A DNA stretch of 64,000 nt from Paenibacillus sp. FSL M7-0420 (GTDB lineage: Bacteria > Bacillota > Bacilli > Paenibacillales > Paenibacillaceae): NCBI RefSeq assembly GCF_038002345.1, contig NZ_JBBOCJ010000001.1, positions 3,224,001-3,288,000 on the forward strand, written 5' to 3'. The notes beneath the pieces were generated by a model, which saw only the letters and a list, made by a program, of their open reading frames with translations, did no database searches and was not told where the DNA came from. Position numbers and translations under genes: made by a program. Shown here piece after piece: positions 34,642-43,105 of this stretch (positions within the stretch are counted from its first letter, which is position 1; every line of letters starts with the position of its first letter).

Positions 34642-34690
34642 AGGGAGAATTCCACGGCTTAAGTATAGCTGTAGGAATTCTCCCTTTAAC
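34642..34690 (+). terminator. Terminator of the second stalk gene
   Basis: Perfect 12-bp stem AGGGAGAATTCC (34642-34653) / GGAATTCTCCCT (34674-34685) with TTTAAC after it. Confidence 0.75.
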
Positions 34691-34696
34691 TTTCTG

Positions 34697-34725
34697 TTGA
34701 CAGAATGCCGGAAAGAGAGTAATTT
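34697..34725 (+). promoter_or_regulatory. Promoter of the TetR-MFS operon
   Basis: TTGACA (34697-34702), 17-bp spacer, TAATTT (34720-34725). Consensus -35, four-of-six -10. Confidence 0.65.
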
Positions 34726-34749
34726 TAAATTCGAATTAAACAATGTTTA

Positions 34750-34772
34750 AATCGTTGATTAGATCAATGATT
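34750..34772. promoter_or_regulatory. TetR-type operator
   Basis: Inverted repeat AATCGTTGAT-TAG-ATCAATGATT, nine of ten positions paired, just after the predicted transcription start. More AT-rich dyads (TTTAAATTCGAATTAAA) lie upstream at 34723-34741. Confidence 0.55.
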
Positions 34773-34808
34773 AAGATTCTGTGACAGAGGAGGGCGACAA
34801 GCTGCATT

Positions 34809-35432
34809 ATGGTTAAATTGGGCAACAAAGCTGATTCTTCAGATAAAGATACGAAGCAACTTATCCTCGATGCCACGGTTGCGCTGATCCGTGAGGACGG
34901 ATTCCACTGCATTACCCTGCGCAGTATCGCGGCGAGAGCTGAGACTAATCTGGCCCTGGTGAACTACCACTATGGCTCCAAGGAGAAGCTGTTCGGCGAT
35001 GCTGTGAAGCAGCTTATGGCTACCTTTGACGATGCTTTCAAGGTGCTGGAGGATACATCTTTACCGCCAAAAGAGCGCTTGAAGCTGTTCTTCACGCGGT
35101 ACATTGCCAATCTCAGCCGATATCCCGGTATGGCCCGGCAGATGCTTGACCAACGGCATCATATTATGGGCTCGCATGATGAATATGCGAAATATTCCAA
35201 GCTGATGCGGATTGAACGGATTCTGGATGCTCTCGGGGAGATTACCGGCGAACCGGACCGCGATAAGCTCATGATGATGAACATGCAGATCTACGGGGCG
35301 ATTGTCTTCCCGGTCATTATGGTCAGCAGTTTGCCGAAGGAACGGGAGGATCTCCAGCAGATCTTCAAGCTGGCCCCGCTGGAGGAGCAGATTGACGGAT
35401 TGTTTGAGCAGTATTTTCACAAGTATAACTAA
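34809..35432 (+). CDS. TetR-family transcriptional regulator
   Basis: 207 residues. The HTH is TKQLILDATVALIREDGFHC then ITLRSIAARAETNLALVNYH, ending YGSKEKLFGDAV. The C-terminal domain has a TetR_C-like QMLDQRHHIMG segment. GAGGAGG lies 14 nt before the ATG, a long spacing, so the start is not settled. It lies 18 nt upstream of an MFS gene and is presumably its repressor. Confidence 0.85.
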   Translation: MVKLGNKADSSDKDTKQLILDATVALIREDGFHCITLRSIAARAETNLALVNYHYGSKEKLFGDAVKQLMATFDDAFKVLEDTSLPPKERLKLFFTRYIANLSRYPGMARQMLDQRHHIMGSHDEYAKYSKLMRIERILDALGEITGEPDRDKLMMMNMQIYGAIVFPVIMVSSLPKEREDLQQIFKLAPLEEQIDGLFEQYFHKYN

Positions 35433-35450
35433 TTATGAATAGAGAAAAGA

Positions 35451-36962
35451 GTGGACAAGAGAATGTCAAAACCTATGAATCCAAATAGCACCGCCGCCGC
35501 AGAGGCGCCGTTCTCGCTGAGAGCTATACTTCCATCGTTGCTGGCGATTATTGTCGGCATGATCATGGTTATTCTGGACAGCACCGCAGTCAATGTGGCC
35601 GTTCCGAATCTGGTGCAATATTTCGATACGGACCTGAAGACTGTTCAATGGGCGATTACCGGCTACACGCTTGCGCTCGCTGCTGTAATTCCACTGGCAG
35701 GCTATATGACCGACCGGTTCGGGTCCAAGCAGGTATTCCTAACGACCATCGCCATGTTCGTGCTTGGCTCTGTGTTATGCTCTGTAGCTCAGACTTCGGG
35801 ACAGCTTGTCTTGTTCCGCGTCATTCAAGGTCTTGGCGGCGGCATGGTCGCTCCGATCGGGATGGCGATGGTCTTCAGACTCGCTCCGGCAGAGCGCAGA
35901 GGCTCGATCATGGGGATGCTCGGTATTCCAATGCTGCTGGCTCCGGCCCTTGGCCCGATCCTCGCAGGCTATCTGGTGGAGTATGTGAGCTGGCACTGGA
36001 TTTTCCTGATTAACCTGCCTATCGGTATCGTGGGTATTATTCTTGGTCTTAAATACTTGCCGGTGACCGAGAAAAAGGGAAGAGCCCACCTCGATATCCT
36101 CGGAATCCTTCTGGCCCCGATTGCATTCTCCATGCTGGCCTATGGCGTTAATCAAGGCGGCGGCGAGAGCTGGACCTCCACCGGAGCGCTTGTCGGATTA
36201 TCGGTCGGCGGCGTTGCACTGGTGCTGTTTGTCATTGTAGAACTGCTGCAGAAGCACCCGTTGCTGGAGCTGCGCGTCTTCCGTTCCTCGGACTTCACGC
36301 GCGGGATTATTCTGTCCTGGGTCACACAGGCCGCGTTGTTCGGCTCCATGCTGTTCGTTCCGCTGTACCTCCAGCAGATCCGCAATTACACGCCGCTGGA
36401 GACCGGGCTGATCCTGCTCCCGCAGGCGCTGGCTTCCGGGATAGGGATGCCGCTGGGCGGCCGATTGTTCGACCGGATCGGTGCGCGTCCGCTAGTATTC
36501 GTAGGTCTCAGTATTATATCGACTGCCCTGTTCCTGCTCTCCGGAGTTACAGTAGACACCAGTCTTCCTGTTATTATGCTGTCTCTGGTTATGATGGGCC
36601 TTGGCATGGGGCTGTCGATGATGCCACTCAATACCCATGTCCTGAACTCTGCGCCGCGTGAATGGGTGAACCGGGTTACCCCGCTTACCGCCGCTGCCCA
36701 GCAGGTAGTGGTGTCGTTCGCTGTTGCCGGCATGACCGGGTACCTGACCAGCCAGATTGCGGTGCATATGGGTGCGATGACGGCCGGAAGCAATCCGCTT
36801 GCCGCTGCCGTACAGGGCTTCGGGGATGTCTTCTTCCTCTCGGGCTGCATCGCCGTGGCCGGAGTGGTCCTCAGTCTGATCCTGCGCCGTCCGAAGACAG
36901 CAGGCGCTGCACCTTCTCCTGAAGAACAGCAGACAGATGCCGCGATGATGATGGGGCATTAA
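35451..36962 (+). CDS. MFS efflux transporter, DHA2 family (EmrB/LmrB-like)
   Basis: 503 residues (GTG at 35451; the ATG at 35463 is an equally likely start). Fourteen TM helices with the family motifs IMVILDSTAVNVAVPNL, GYMTDRFGSKQVF, FRVIQGLGGGMVAPIGMAMV and EYVSWHWIFLINLPIG. Expected to export hydrophobic drugs with protons. Second TetR-DHA2 pair within 6 kb; the two pumps are not close copies. A terminator follows at 36994. Confidence 0.88.
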   Translation: MDKRMSKPMNPNSTAAAEAPFSLRAILPSLLAIIVGMIMVILDSTAVNVAVPNLVQYFDTDLKTVQWAITGYTLALAAVIPLAGYMTDRFGSKQVFLTTIAMFVLGSVLCSVAQTSGQLVLFRVIQGLGGGMVAPIGMAMVFRLAPAERRGSIMGMLGIPMLLAPALGPILAGYLVEYVSWHWIFLINLPIGIVGIILGLKYLPVTEKKGRAHLDILGILLAPIAFSMLAYGVNQGGGESWTSTGALVGLSVGGVALVLFVIVELLQKHPLLELRVFRSSDFTRGIILSWVTQAALFGSMLFVPLYLQQIRNYTPLETGLILLPQALASGIGMPLGGRLFDRIGARPLVFVGLSIISTALFLLSGVTVDTSLPVIMLSLVMMGLGMGLSMMPLNTHVLNSAPREWVNRVTPLTAAAQQVVVSFAVAGMTGYLTSQIAVHMGAMTAGSNPLAAAVQGFGDVFFLSGCIAVAGVVLSLILRRPKTAGAAPSPEEQQTDAAMMMGH

Positions 36963-36993
36963 TCGGTTGTAGCTGTTATAGGCGACACACAAA

Positions 36994-37031
36994 GAACGTC
37001 CCTGACTGCCGGTTGGCAGGGGGCGTTTTTT
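36994..37031 (+). terminator. Terminator, copy A of a repeated sequence
   Basis: GAACGTCCCTGACTGCC ... GGCAGGGGGCGTTTTTT. Nearly the same sequence serves as the terminator at 45184-45222. Confidence 0.85.
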
Positions 37032-37090
37032 GTTGTTCCCGATGAATGATGCGGGGCGGATGTAGGGGAAAACTGAATGCATGGGCGGGG

Positions 37091-37308
37091 GAGCGGCGCG
37101 TGAGCCGAATGTAATCGAAAAACCGATTACAATTGGACCGGGAGCGGCGCGTAGACCGAATGTAATCGAAAAACCGATTACATTTAGACTGGGGGCGGCG
37201 CGTGAGCCGAATGTAATCGGAAAACCGATTACAATTAGACCGGGAGCGGCGCGTGAGCCAAATGTAATCGAAAAACCGATTACAATTGGACCGGGAGCGG
37301 CGCGTGAG
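37091..37308. repeat. 51-bp tandem palindromic repeat, four units plus a partial fifth
   Basis: Units start at 37091, 37142, 37193, 37244 and (partial) 37295, an exact 51-bp period. Each has a G/C-rich part GAGCGGCGCGTGAGCCGAA followed by the inverted repeat TGTAATCG-N6-CGATTACA. Units differ by a few substitutions. Because 51 is a multiple of 3, long frames stay open on both strands (17-residue periodic translations), but no ribosome site or promoter supports them. Related units occur at 46587-46660. Confidence 0.9.
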
Positions 37309-37396
37309 GGTACGTGAGAGTAGCTTTAGCCAGAAGGGAGGAGCGGATGAGCGTCTAAGGCAATTGTCCCGCATCCACTCGATCTGTCAGAAGAAG

Positions 37397-38296
37397 CTAT
37401 AAATGCGCCCGCCGCTTCTTCAGCATCCTTGCCGGAGGAACCATATGCAGCTTGCCCAGCAGCTCGGAGGCCAGAATGCCCAGCAGGACAAGGGCGGCAC
37501 CGGTGTAGCCCTGGAGCGAAAGCTGTTCGTGTACGAACAAGTAGCCGAAGAAGGCAGCGAATACCGGCTCAAGGGCGAAGATCAGACCGGTGCGGGTCGG
37601 TGAGGTGTACTTCTGGGCCACAGGCTGCAGGATGAACCCGCAGGCGCTGCAAAAGATCCCCAGAGCCAGAATCGCGATCCAGCCCGGAAGGGTGGACGGG
37701 AGCGAAGGCGTCTCGAAGATAGCCGATAGAATCAGGGCATAGCCCCCGGCGAAGCCGAGCTGCAGAATGCCGATATTCAGCGAATCGCAGGTCTTGACCG
37801 CCCGGCCCGTCACTAGAATCTGCACCGCATAGAAAACAGCGGACAGAATGCAGAGGAGATCGCCAGGCCGGATCTGAAGCGAGCCGTTCAGCGTAAGCAG
37901 CCCGATGCCGCTGATGGCGAGAACAGCTCCGAAGATCTGCGGGGGTGCGACTTTTTTTCGAAATACCAGAACCTCCAGCATCGGAACGAACACAACAGTC
38001 AGAGCAACCAGAAATCCGGCATTAGAGGTGGTGGTCGTCTTCAGCCCGAAGGTGATGCAGGTGAATACGCCAAGCAGCAGGAAGCCGAGCAAGGCTCCGT
38101 ATTTCAAGGTTCTGGCATCGACACTGCGCAGCCGTCTGCGGAACAGCAGCCCCGCCAGGATGAACGCAAGCCCGAAGCGCAGTGCGATCAGATTGAATTC
38201 TCCCATTGTACCCAGTCCCAGCTTCATGAACAGGTAGGAGGAGCCCCAGAATAAGGTTACTACAATGAGCATCAGCTCGGCCTTTAGCGGCTTCAT
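37397..38296 (-). CDS. EamA/DMT-family transporter
   Basis: 299 residues from the ATG at 38296 (AGAAGGATG upstream); the open frame upstream is rejected because the family is about 300 residues. Ten TM helices in two EamA repeats: MLIVVTLFWGSSYLFMKLGL in the first and the second ending with LEPVFAAFFGYLFVHEQLSL. Likely exports an amino acid or other metabolite. Divergent from a LysR gene 120 bp away, its probable regulator. Confidence 0.87.
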   Translation of the reverse strand: MKPLKAELMLIVVTLFWGSSYLFMKLGLGTMGEFNLIALRFGLAFILAGLLFRRRLRSVDARTLKYGALLGFLLLGVFTCITFGLKTTTTSNAGFLVALTVVFVPMLEVLVFRKKVAPPQIFGAVLAISGIGLLTLNGSLQIRPGDLLCILSAVFYAVQILVTGRAVKTCDSLNIGILQLGFAGGYALILSAIFETPSLPSTLPGWIAILALGIFCSACGFILQPVAQKYTSPTRTGLIFALEPVFAAFFGYLFVHEQLSLQGYTGAALVLLGILASELLGKLHMVPPARMLKKRRAHL

Positions 38297-38416
38297 TCTT
38301 TCATCATCCTTCTTTATTTCAAGTGAGTATAGTATAATACGCTCGAATACATAAGGTAACTGAATGTTTATCATAAGATACATGAGTAATTCTCATGCTA
38401 AGCGAGGAGACTGGAG

Positions 38417-39298
38417 ATGAGCCTGATCAAGTATGAAGTGTTCCTGAAAGTGGTGGAGCTGGGCAGCCTGACGCGGGCCGCAGAGGTGCTGGGGTTCACC
38501 CAATCCGGCATCAGCCACACGCTGAGCAGCCTGGAGCATGAATTCGGCTTCCCGCTGCTCGTGCGCAGCCGTTCGGGGGTGAAGCTCACGGTGAATGGGG
38601 AGCAGGTGATGCAGCCCATCCGGGAGATCCTCAACTGGAATGAGCAGCTCAAGCAGCAGGTGGCGGATATTCACGGTCTGGAGACAGGGACAATTACGAT
38701 AGGTACCTTCACGAGTGTCTCTGTCCATTGGCTGCCGGATATGATCAAGCAGTTCCGTGAGGAATATCCTTACATTGAGTTCAAGCTGATGGAGGGCGGA
38801 TATCTGGAGATTGAGCAGTGGATTGAGGCTGGGGTGGTTGATTGCGGCTTCCTCTCATTGCCGACAAGGGAGCGGTTCGAAGTCATTCCGCTTAAGCAGG
38901 ACCGGATGCTGGCGATTCTCCCGCTGGACCATCCGCTGAGCAAGGCCCCTCATATGCCGCTTGCCCAGATCGCCTATGAGGACTTCATTATTCCGAAGCC
39001 CGGCTCGGATTATGATGTGCAGCGTGTGCTGGAGAAGGCCGGAATTAAGCCGAACATCAAGTTCTCGGCCGGGGACGATTACGCCATTATTGCCATGGTG
39101 GAAAAAGGCCTGGGCATCAGCATCCTCCCGGAGCTGGTCACCGGGTTCCAGCATGAGCGTGTAGCTATGCTTGAGCTGGAGGAGCGGAGCTTCCGTTCCC
39201 TTGGCATCGCGGTCAACTCCATGAAATATGCTTCACCTGCCACGCGGCGGTTCTTGCAGCATGTGCAGCACTGGTCGTCTAGCCAAGGAGCCGTTTAA
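38417..39298 (+). CDS. LysR-family transcriptional regulator
   Basis: 293 residues. The N-terminal HTH is YEVFLKVVELGSLTRAAEVL then GFTQSGISHTLSSLEHEFGF. A periplasmic-binding-fold co-inducer domain follows (GTITIGTFTSVSVHWLPDMI onward). GCGAGGAGA precedes the ATG. Divergent arrangement with the DMT exporter suggests that this regulator controls it. Confidence 0.88.
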   Translation: MSLIKYEVFLKVVELGSLTRAAEVLGFTQSGISHTLSSLEHEFGFPLLVRSRSGVKLTVNGEQVMQPIREILNWNEQLKQQVADIHGLETGTITIGTFTSVSVHWLPDMIKQFREEYPYIEFKLMEGGYLEIEQWIEAGVVDCGFLSLPTRERFEVIPLKQDRMLAILPLDHPLSKAPHMPLAQIAYEDFIIPKPGSDYDVQRVLEKAGIKPNIKFSAGDDYAIIAMVEKGLGISILPELVTGFQHERVAMLELEERSFRSLGIAVNSMKYASPATRRFLQHVQHWSSSQGAV

Positions 39299-39300
39299 CT

Positions 39301-39462
39301 TGGTAAAAAGCGTAAAAAAGGCATGTTTTCTAAAATATAAGAAATTATATGTTTCACACGATAACTTATCCTTCTATTTCTCGCTGAAACGGTACCGTCC
39401 TTTAAAAGGACGGCAAAGCCGTTTCCACTTGTTTTGAAAACATGCCTTTTTACCAATGGTCA
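39301..39462. other. Large nested-hairpin element between convergent genes
   Basis: Outer arms TTGGTAAAAA (39300-39309) and TTTTTACCAA (39448-39457), then GGCATGTTTTC / GAAAACATGCC, enclose about 110 nt. Within that lies a strong inner stem, GAAACGG and CCGTCCTTT / AAAGGACGG plus CCGTTTC. Such size and order exceed a simple terminator. It may be a structured RNA, a miniature transposable element or a two-way terminator between the LysR gene and the leftward regulator gene. Confidence 0.6.
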
Positions 39463-39470
39463 TCCGCGCA

Positions 39471-40784
39471 TCACCCGCTTAATTTGCGCCCTTCATTGTC
39501 GAGAAACAACAGCTCGTAGTATTTTTTGGGCCGCCCCTTACTGTTGTCTCTTTTTTCAAATACTGTTTGTACTTGTTTGCTTTCTTCAATTTTGTTAAGG
39601 ATTCGGTTTGCACCTTTGACGGTCATGGACAGGCACTCTGCAACATCCTCAGAGGATAATTTATTGGTTCGCATGATTTCTGCGTAGGACATGATTTTCT
39701 GCAAATTGATGTTGTTGATTCCGATGGTTTTGGCTAACGCGAGGATGTCCGGGTCCCCCTGTTCGGAGAACTGGATGACATTCATGCTCCGCATGGGGCC
39801 GGCAACCTTCTGATTCTCGTCTATAAAAAAGCTGCTGCTGCCTGTATAGGCTTCCGCCTGTCTGTGAGCCTTGGTGGCGTTGACGTTCGCTTGAAAATAT
39901 TCATGCCCCGAGCCCCAGCCGATCTTTACCTTGCCCTGTATACGCTCCTCCAGATACTCCAGCAGGGAACAGTTATGAGCGTTAGAGGTGATTCTCATGA
40001 AATTGCCGAAGGTGGTGTACAGTCTGACATAGCCATCTGAGATTTGGGCCGTGTCTGCCAGATTCACGCTGCGCAGAAACCTGCCGACAAGGACTTTCAG
40101 CTCTTGAAGCTGCTCTTCAGATGCCGGCTCAGCCAATTGAACCGATAAACATGCTACCACTGCCCGCTGGTTCTTAAGCTTGAGGATGGTAATCTCGTTG
40201 ATGATCTCGCTGATGGTCTCTTTAACGCTCTCCAAAGTGGGCCGGATTAAGATATATTTGACGCCGTGCTTTTGGAGTTCCGGAACAAAGTGGCCGAAGG
40301 CCGTGATGGACAGATCTATTTTCTTGTCTTCCCACAGACTGATATGGTTCTCCAGCATGGTCTCCACCCGTTCGGACAGATCTCCGCTATCAACGGGCTT
40401 TCCCTCATGAGTCAGGTATTGCTGGAATTCGCTGAAGGATTCGATGATATATGCATAATCCACATAGATCCGGGAGATATCAAGTCCAGGTTCTGTAACC
40501 AGCAGCCGGAAAAGCTCCCTGTACAGCAGGTTCTCATCATCCTGCAAAATGTGAACAGGGACTTTATCATCCAGGCATTCCTTATTGATGGATTCGTAAA
40601 GCATCCTGCCGCTGATCACAAATCCATCCACCGCATCTAAGTTTTTAAGATAGATGTCAGTTGTTTCCTGGAAACTGCTGATGGTAAGAAAACGGAACTG
40701 GCATAAGGGCCGCATTTCTTCTTCAATGGTGCGGAAATAATCCATATGGGTCTCAGGCGTGATAATACCCAGTTTGATTGTCAT
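39471..40784 (-). CDS. PrpR-N/GGDEF-like transcriptional regulator with C-terminal winged helix
   Basis: 437 residues. The N-terminal region (KLGIITPETHMDYFRTIEEE) looks like a response-sensing domain of the PrpR or periplasmic-binding type. The middle (about 225-340) resembles a degenerate GGDEF-like domain (VACLSVQLAEPASEEQ; GWGSGHEYFQANVNATKAHR). The last 70 residues form a winged helix (LSSEDVAECLSMTVKGANRI, KGRPKKYYELLF). Divergent from the acylase operon. The inverted repeat at 40824-40844 suggests autoregulation and the direct repeats at 40874/40933 control of the operon. The effector is unknown. Confidence 0.68.
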   Translation of the reverse strand: MTIKLGIITPETHMDYFRTIEEEMRPLCQFRFLTISSFQETTDIYLKNLDAVDGFVISGRMLYESINKECLDDKVPVHILQDDENLLYRELFRLLVTEPGLDISRIYVDYAYIIESFSEFQQYLTHEGKPVDSGDLSERVETMLENHISLWEDKKIDLSITAFGHFVPELQKHGVKYILIRPTLESVKETISEIINEITILKLKNQRAVVACLSVQLAEPASEEQLQELKVLVGRFLRSVNLADTAQISDGYVRLYTTFGNFMRITSNAHNCSLLEYLEERIQGKVKIGWGSGHEYFQANVNATKAHRQAEAYTGSSSFFIDENQKVAGPMRSMNVIQFSEQGDPDILALAKTIGINNINLQKIMSYAEIMRTNKLSSEDVAECLSMTVKGANRILNKIEESKQVQTVFEKRDNSKGRPKKYYELLFLDNEGRKLSG

Positions 40785-40823
40785 AATAGATTCCTTTCAT
40801 AAAACAGTTCAATCAAAAGAGTT

Positions 40824-40844
40824 ATATCACAATAAAAGTGATAT
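40824..40844. promoter_or_regulatory. Inverted repeat upstream of the regulator gene
   Basis: ATATCAC-N7-GTGATAT, perfect 7-bp arms, 40 bp upstream of the leftward regulator start. Likely an operator. Confidence 0.55.
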
Positions 40845-40873
40845 TACAATGTTCCGACAGCCCCTGAAATAAT

Positions 40874-40955
40874 GTTCTTAAAATGTCTTAATATCTCTTG
40901 ACAGCGAATGAAAATGCCAGTACGATAAAAGTGTTCTTAAAAAGTCCTAAAATAT
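40874..40955 (+). promoter_or_regulatory. Consensus promoter flanked by 23-bp direct repeats
   Basis: TTGACA (40898-40903), 17-bp spacer, TACGAT (40921-40926). Two direct repeats of form GTTCTTAAAA-A/T-GTC-T/C-TAA lie at 40874-40896 and 40933-40955, matching at 19 of 23 positions and 59 bp apart. One is just upstream of the -35 and the other covers the predicted start of transcription, a layout suited to repression by looping or co-operative binding. Confidence 0.75.
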
Positions 40956-41042
40956 AAAGGAGGAATGCCCGCGCTGTTCTTACGTTCATTTAATTTATGC
41001 TTTGGGAGATGTTCATTTGTGATTGAAAAAGCTGGAGACTTA

Positions 41043-42236
41043 ATGAGTATGGCCCAGCAGTTGCAGGACAAAATGGTCACGTACAGGCATCATCTTCATG
41101 CGATTCCGGAGCTTGATCTAAGTTTGCCCAGGACAACGGCCTACGTGAAAGAGGCGCTGGAGTCTATGGGACTTAAGCCCGCTCCCGTAGGGGAATCTGG
41201 TCTAACCGTTACCATTGGCGGACAGCAAGGCGGGAAGGTGGTGCTGATCCGTGCGGATATGGACGCTTTGCCCATTTCAGAGGAAACAGAGCTTGCTTAC
41301 GCGTCGTTGAACGGGAACATGCACGCCTGCGGCCATGATATGCATACCTCCATGCTGCTGGGAGCCGCAGAGATCCTGAAGGCGGGCGAAGCGCAGCTTC
41401 GCGGGACGGTCAAGCTTATGTTTCAGCCTGGTGAAGAGACGCTGCATGGGGCCAAAATGATGCTTGAAAGCGGGATTCTCGACAATCCCAAGGTGGACGC
41501 CGCCATGATGCTTCACGTATTGACCGGAATGCCGCTGCCTCTCGGACAATTTGTAGTACCTGAGGAAGGCGGAGCGATTTCAGCTTCCTCGGATTGGTTC
41601 GAAATCATCATCCGGGGGAGGGGCTCACATGGCGCTATGCCCGAGGCCGCAGTGGACCCCTTAAATGTAGCGGCTCATCTTCATCTGGCGCTGCAGGGTA
41701 TTCTTAGCCGGGAAGTTTCACCTATTGATAATGCAGTGCTTACCATTGGGGTGATGGAAGGCGGAACTACGAACAACGTGATTCCCGATACGGCCAGATT
41801 GAAAGGAAGCGTGCGCACATTTGACGCAGCATTGCGGGAGAAAGTGGAAGCCCGCATCCGCGCAATTACCGCAGGTATTGGAGAAACTTTTCAGGCAAAA
41901 ATGGAAGTGATCTATACGCGGGGTTGTCCTGAGGTGAAAACGGATGGCGGACTTAATGAGCAAATGAGGGCTTCGATTGCAAATACCTTTGGCGACGGCT
42001 CCTATATCGGTATAACTGAGCTGGTACCCGGCGGGAAATTAATGGGCTCGGAAGACTTCGCCTTTGTCTCACAGGCGGTGCCAAGTACCACAGTGTTTCT
42101 TAACGCAGGCAATATCGAAGATGGGTATAGTTACCCTGTACACCATCCAAAGACGATGTTCGCGGATGAGGTGCTTCATAGAGGGGCTGCGGCTTATGCA
42201 GCTTTTGCCAGAGACTGGCTTGAAAGTAACAGATAA
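41043..42236 (+). CDS. M20-family N-acyl amino acid amidohydrolase
   Basis: 397 residues from the ATG at 41043 (TGGAG upstream), which gives the usual N-terminus (LQDKMVTYRHHLHAIPELDL). Metal-binding motifs: MHACGHDMHTSMLLGAA, FQPGEETLHGAKMML, MLHVLTG; dimer-domain SHGAMPEAAVDPLNVA. The family removes acyl groups from N-acyl amino acids or related amides. A strong AAAGGAGG at 40957-40964 is followed too closely by ATG 40965, so a short upstream coding leader or alternative start is possible. First gene of a four-gene operon with two retro-Claisenase-like enzymes and a serine dehydratase. Confidence 0.85.
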   Translation: MSMAQQLQDKMVTYRHHLHAIPELDLSLPRTTAYVKEALESMGLKPAPVGESGLTVTIGGQQGGKVVLIRADMDALPISEETELAYASLNGNMHACGHDMHTSMLLGAAEILKAGEAQLRGTVKLMFQPGEETLHGAKMMLESGILDNPKVDAAMMLHVLTGMPLPLGQFVVPEEGGAISASSDWFEIIIRGRGSHGAMPEAAVDPLNVAAHLHLALQGILSREVSPIDNAVLTIGVMEGGTTNNVIPDTARLKGSVRTFDAALREKVEARIRAITAGIGETFQAKMEVIYTRGCPEVKTDGGLNEQMRASIANTFGDGSYIGITELVPGGKLMGSEDFAFVSQAVPSTTVFLNAGNIEDGYSYPVHHPKTMFADEVLHRGAAAYAAFARDWLESNR

Positions 42237-42265
42237 GCTCTAAACCAAACTTAGGAGGAATTACA

Positions 42266-43105
42266 ATGACAGAGAGACGTATGATTGGACCGACCAAATT
42301 TGAAGAGTACTCGGAGAAATACAAGGAATTCCTGTTAATGACCCGCCGTGACGGAATCCTTGAAGTGCGTCTTCACACCGACGGAGGATCGTACACGCAC
42401 AATTGGGAAGCTCATACCGCCTGGTCTCATGCCTGGTCAGATATTGGCCGTGACCCTGAGAACGAAGTTATGATTATTACGGGAACCGGGGATAAATGGC
42501 TGATTGGCGACCCTGAGGTCTGGAATACGAAATTCATGGATTGGCCGAAGCAAAAGAAGCTCGAACAGTATCATGAATCGCTGAGACTGCTTGAAAATCT
42601 GATTTTCTGCATTGACATTCCGACGATCGGGGCGGTTAACGGGCCAGGAACGCACTGTGAACTCGCAACGCTCTGTGATATTACCATTTGTACGGAAGAC
42701 GCGGACTTTTTCGATCCGCATTATCTGGGAGGCACGCCTCCGGGAGATGGAATGCTGCTCACACTGCAGAGCATGATCGGGTTCAAAAAAGCAGCCTACT
42801 ACGCCTACACCGGCAAGAATATCAATGGTCAGACCGCATTGGACCTGGGTATCGTCAGTGAAGTGCTGCCCCGCGAAAAGCTTCTTCCGCGCGCTTGGGA
42901 GCTCGCGGAGATGATCATGCAGGCACCGCGTTCAACGAGACATCTGTCTCACTCCATCATCTCCCGGCCATGGAAGCAGGCTCTGGTCGCCGATCAGGGA
43001 TTCCAGCTGGCCCACCAGATGTACGACATGGCCATTGATGAAGAAGGAGCGCTGGAGCGGCTGAAGAAAATGCAGGGACGCCTGATGGGCAATGATGTTC
43101 AATAG
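42266..43105 (+). CDS. Crotonase-fold hydrolase, 6-oxocamphor-hydrolase-like, copy 1
   Basis: 279 residues, AGGAGG before the ATG. Crotonase fold, closer in my reading to 6-oxocamphor hydrolase (a beta-diketone C-C hydrolase) than to enoyl-CoA hydratases. It has EEYSEKYKEFLLMTRRDG at the start, IIGTGD-type ITGTGDKW, IPTIGAVNGPGTHCEL, and DPHYLGGTPPGDG, which carries the His and Asp equivalent to the OCH catalytic pair. LLPRAWELAEMI closes the pattern. It probably cleaves a 1,3-diketone or related bond. The stop overlaps the next gene. Confidence 0.75.
   Translation: MTERRMIGPTKFEEYSEKYKEFLLMTRRDGILEVRLHTDGGSYTHNWEAHTAWSHAWSDIGRDPENEVMIITGTGDKWLIGDPEVWNTKFMDWPKQKKLEQYHESLRLLENLIFCIDIPTIGAVNGPGTHCELATLCDITICTEDADFFDPHYLGGTPPGDGMLLTLQSMIGFKKAAYYAYTGKNINGQTALDLGIVSEVLPREKLLPRAWELAEMIMQAPRSTRHLSHSIISRPWKQALVADQGFQLAHQMYDMAIDEEGALERLKKMQGRLMGNDVQ

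Noticed and set aside
37091..37308. CRISPR array
   Set aside because: Units are adjacent with no unique spacers, and no cas genes are in the window.
37081..37317. Open frames with 17-residue periodic translation on both strands over the 51-bp repeat
   Set aside because: They are a by-product of a 51-bp unit without stop codons; no ribosome site, and substitutions do not look codon-aware.
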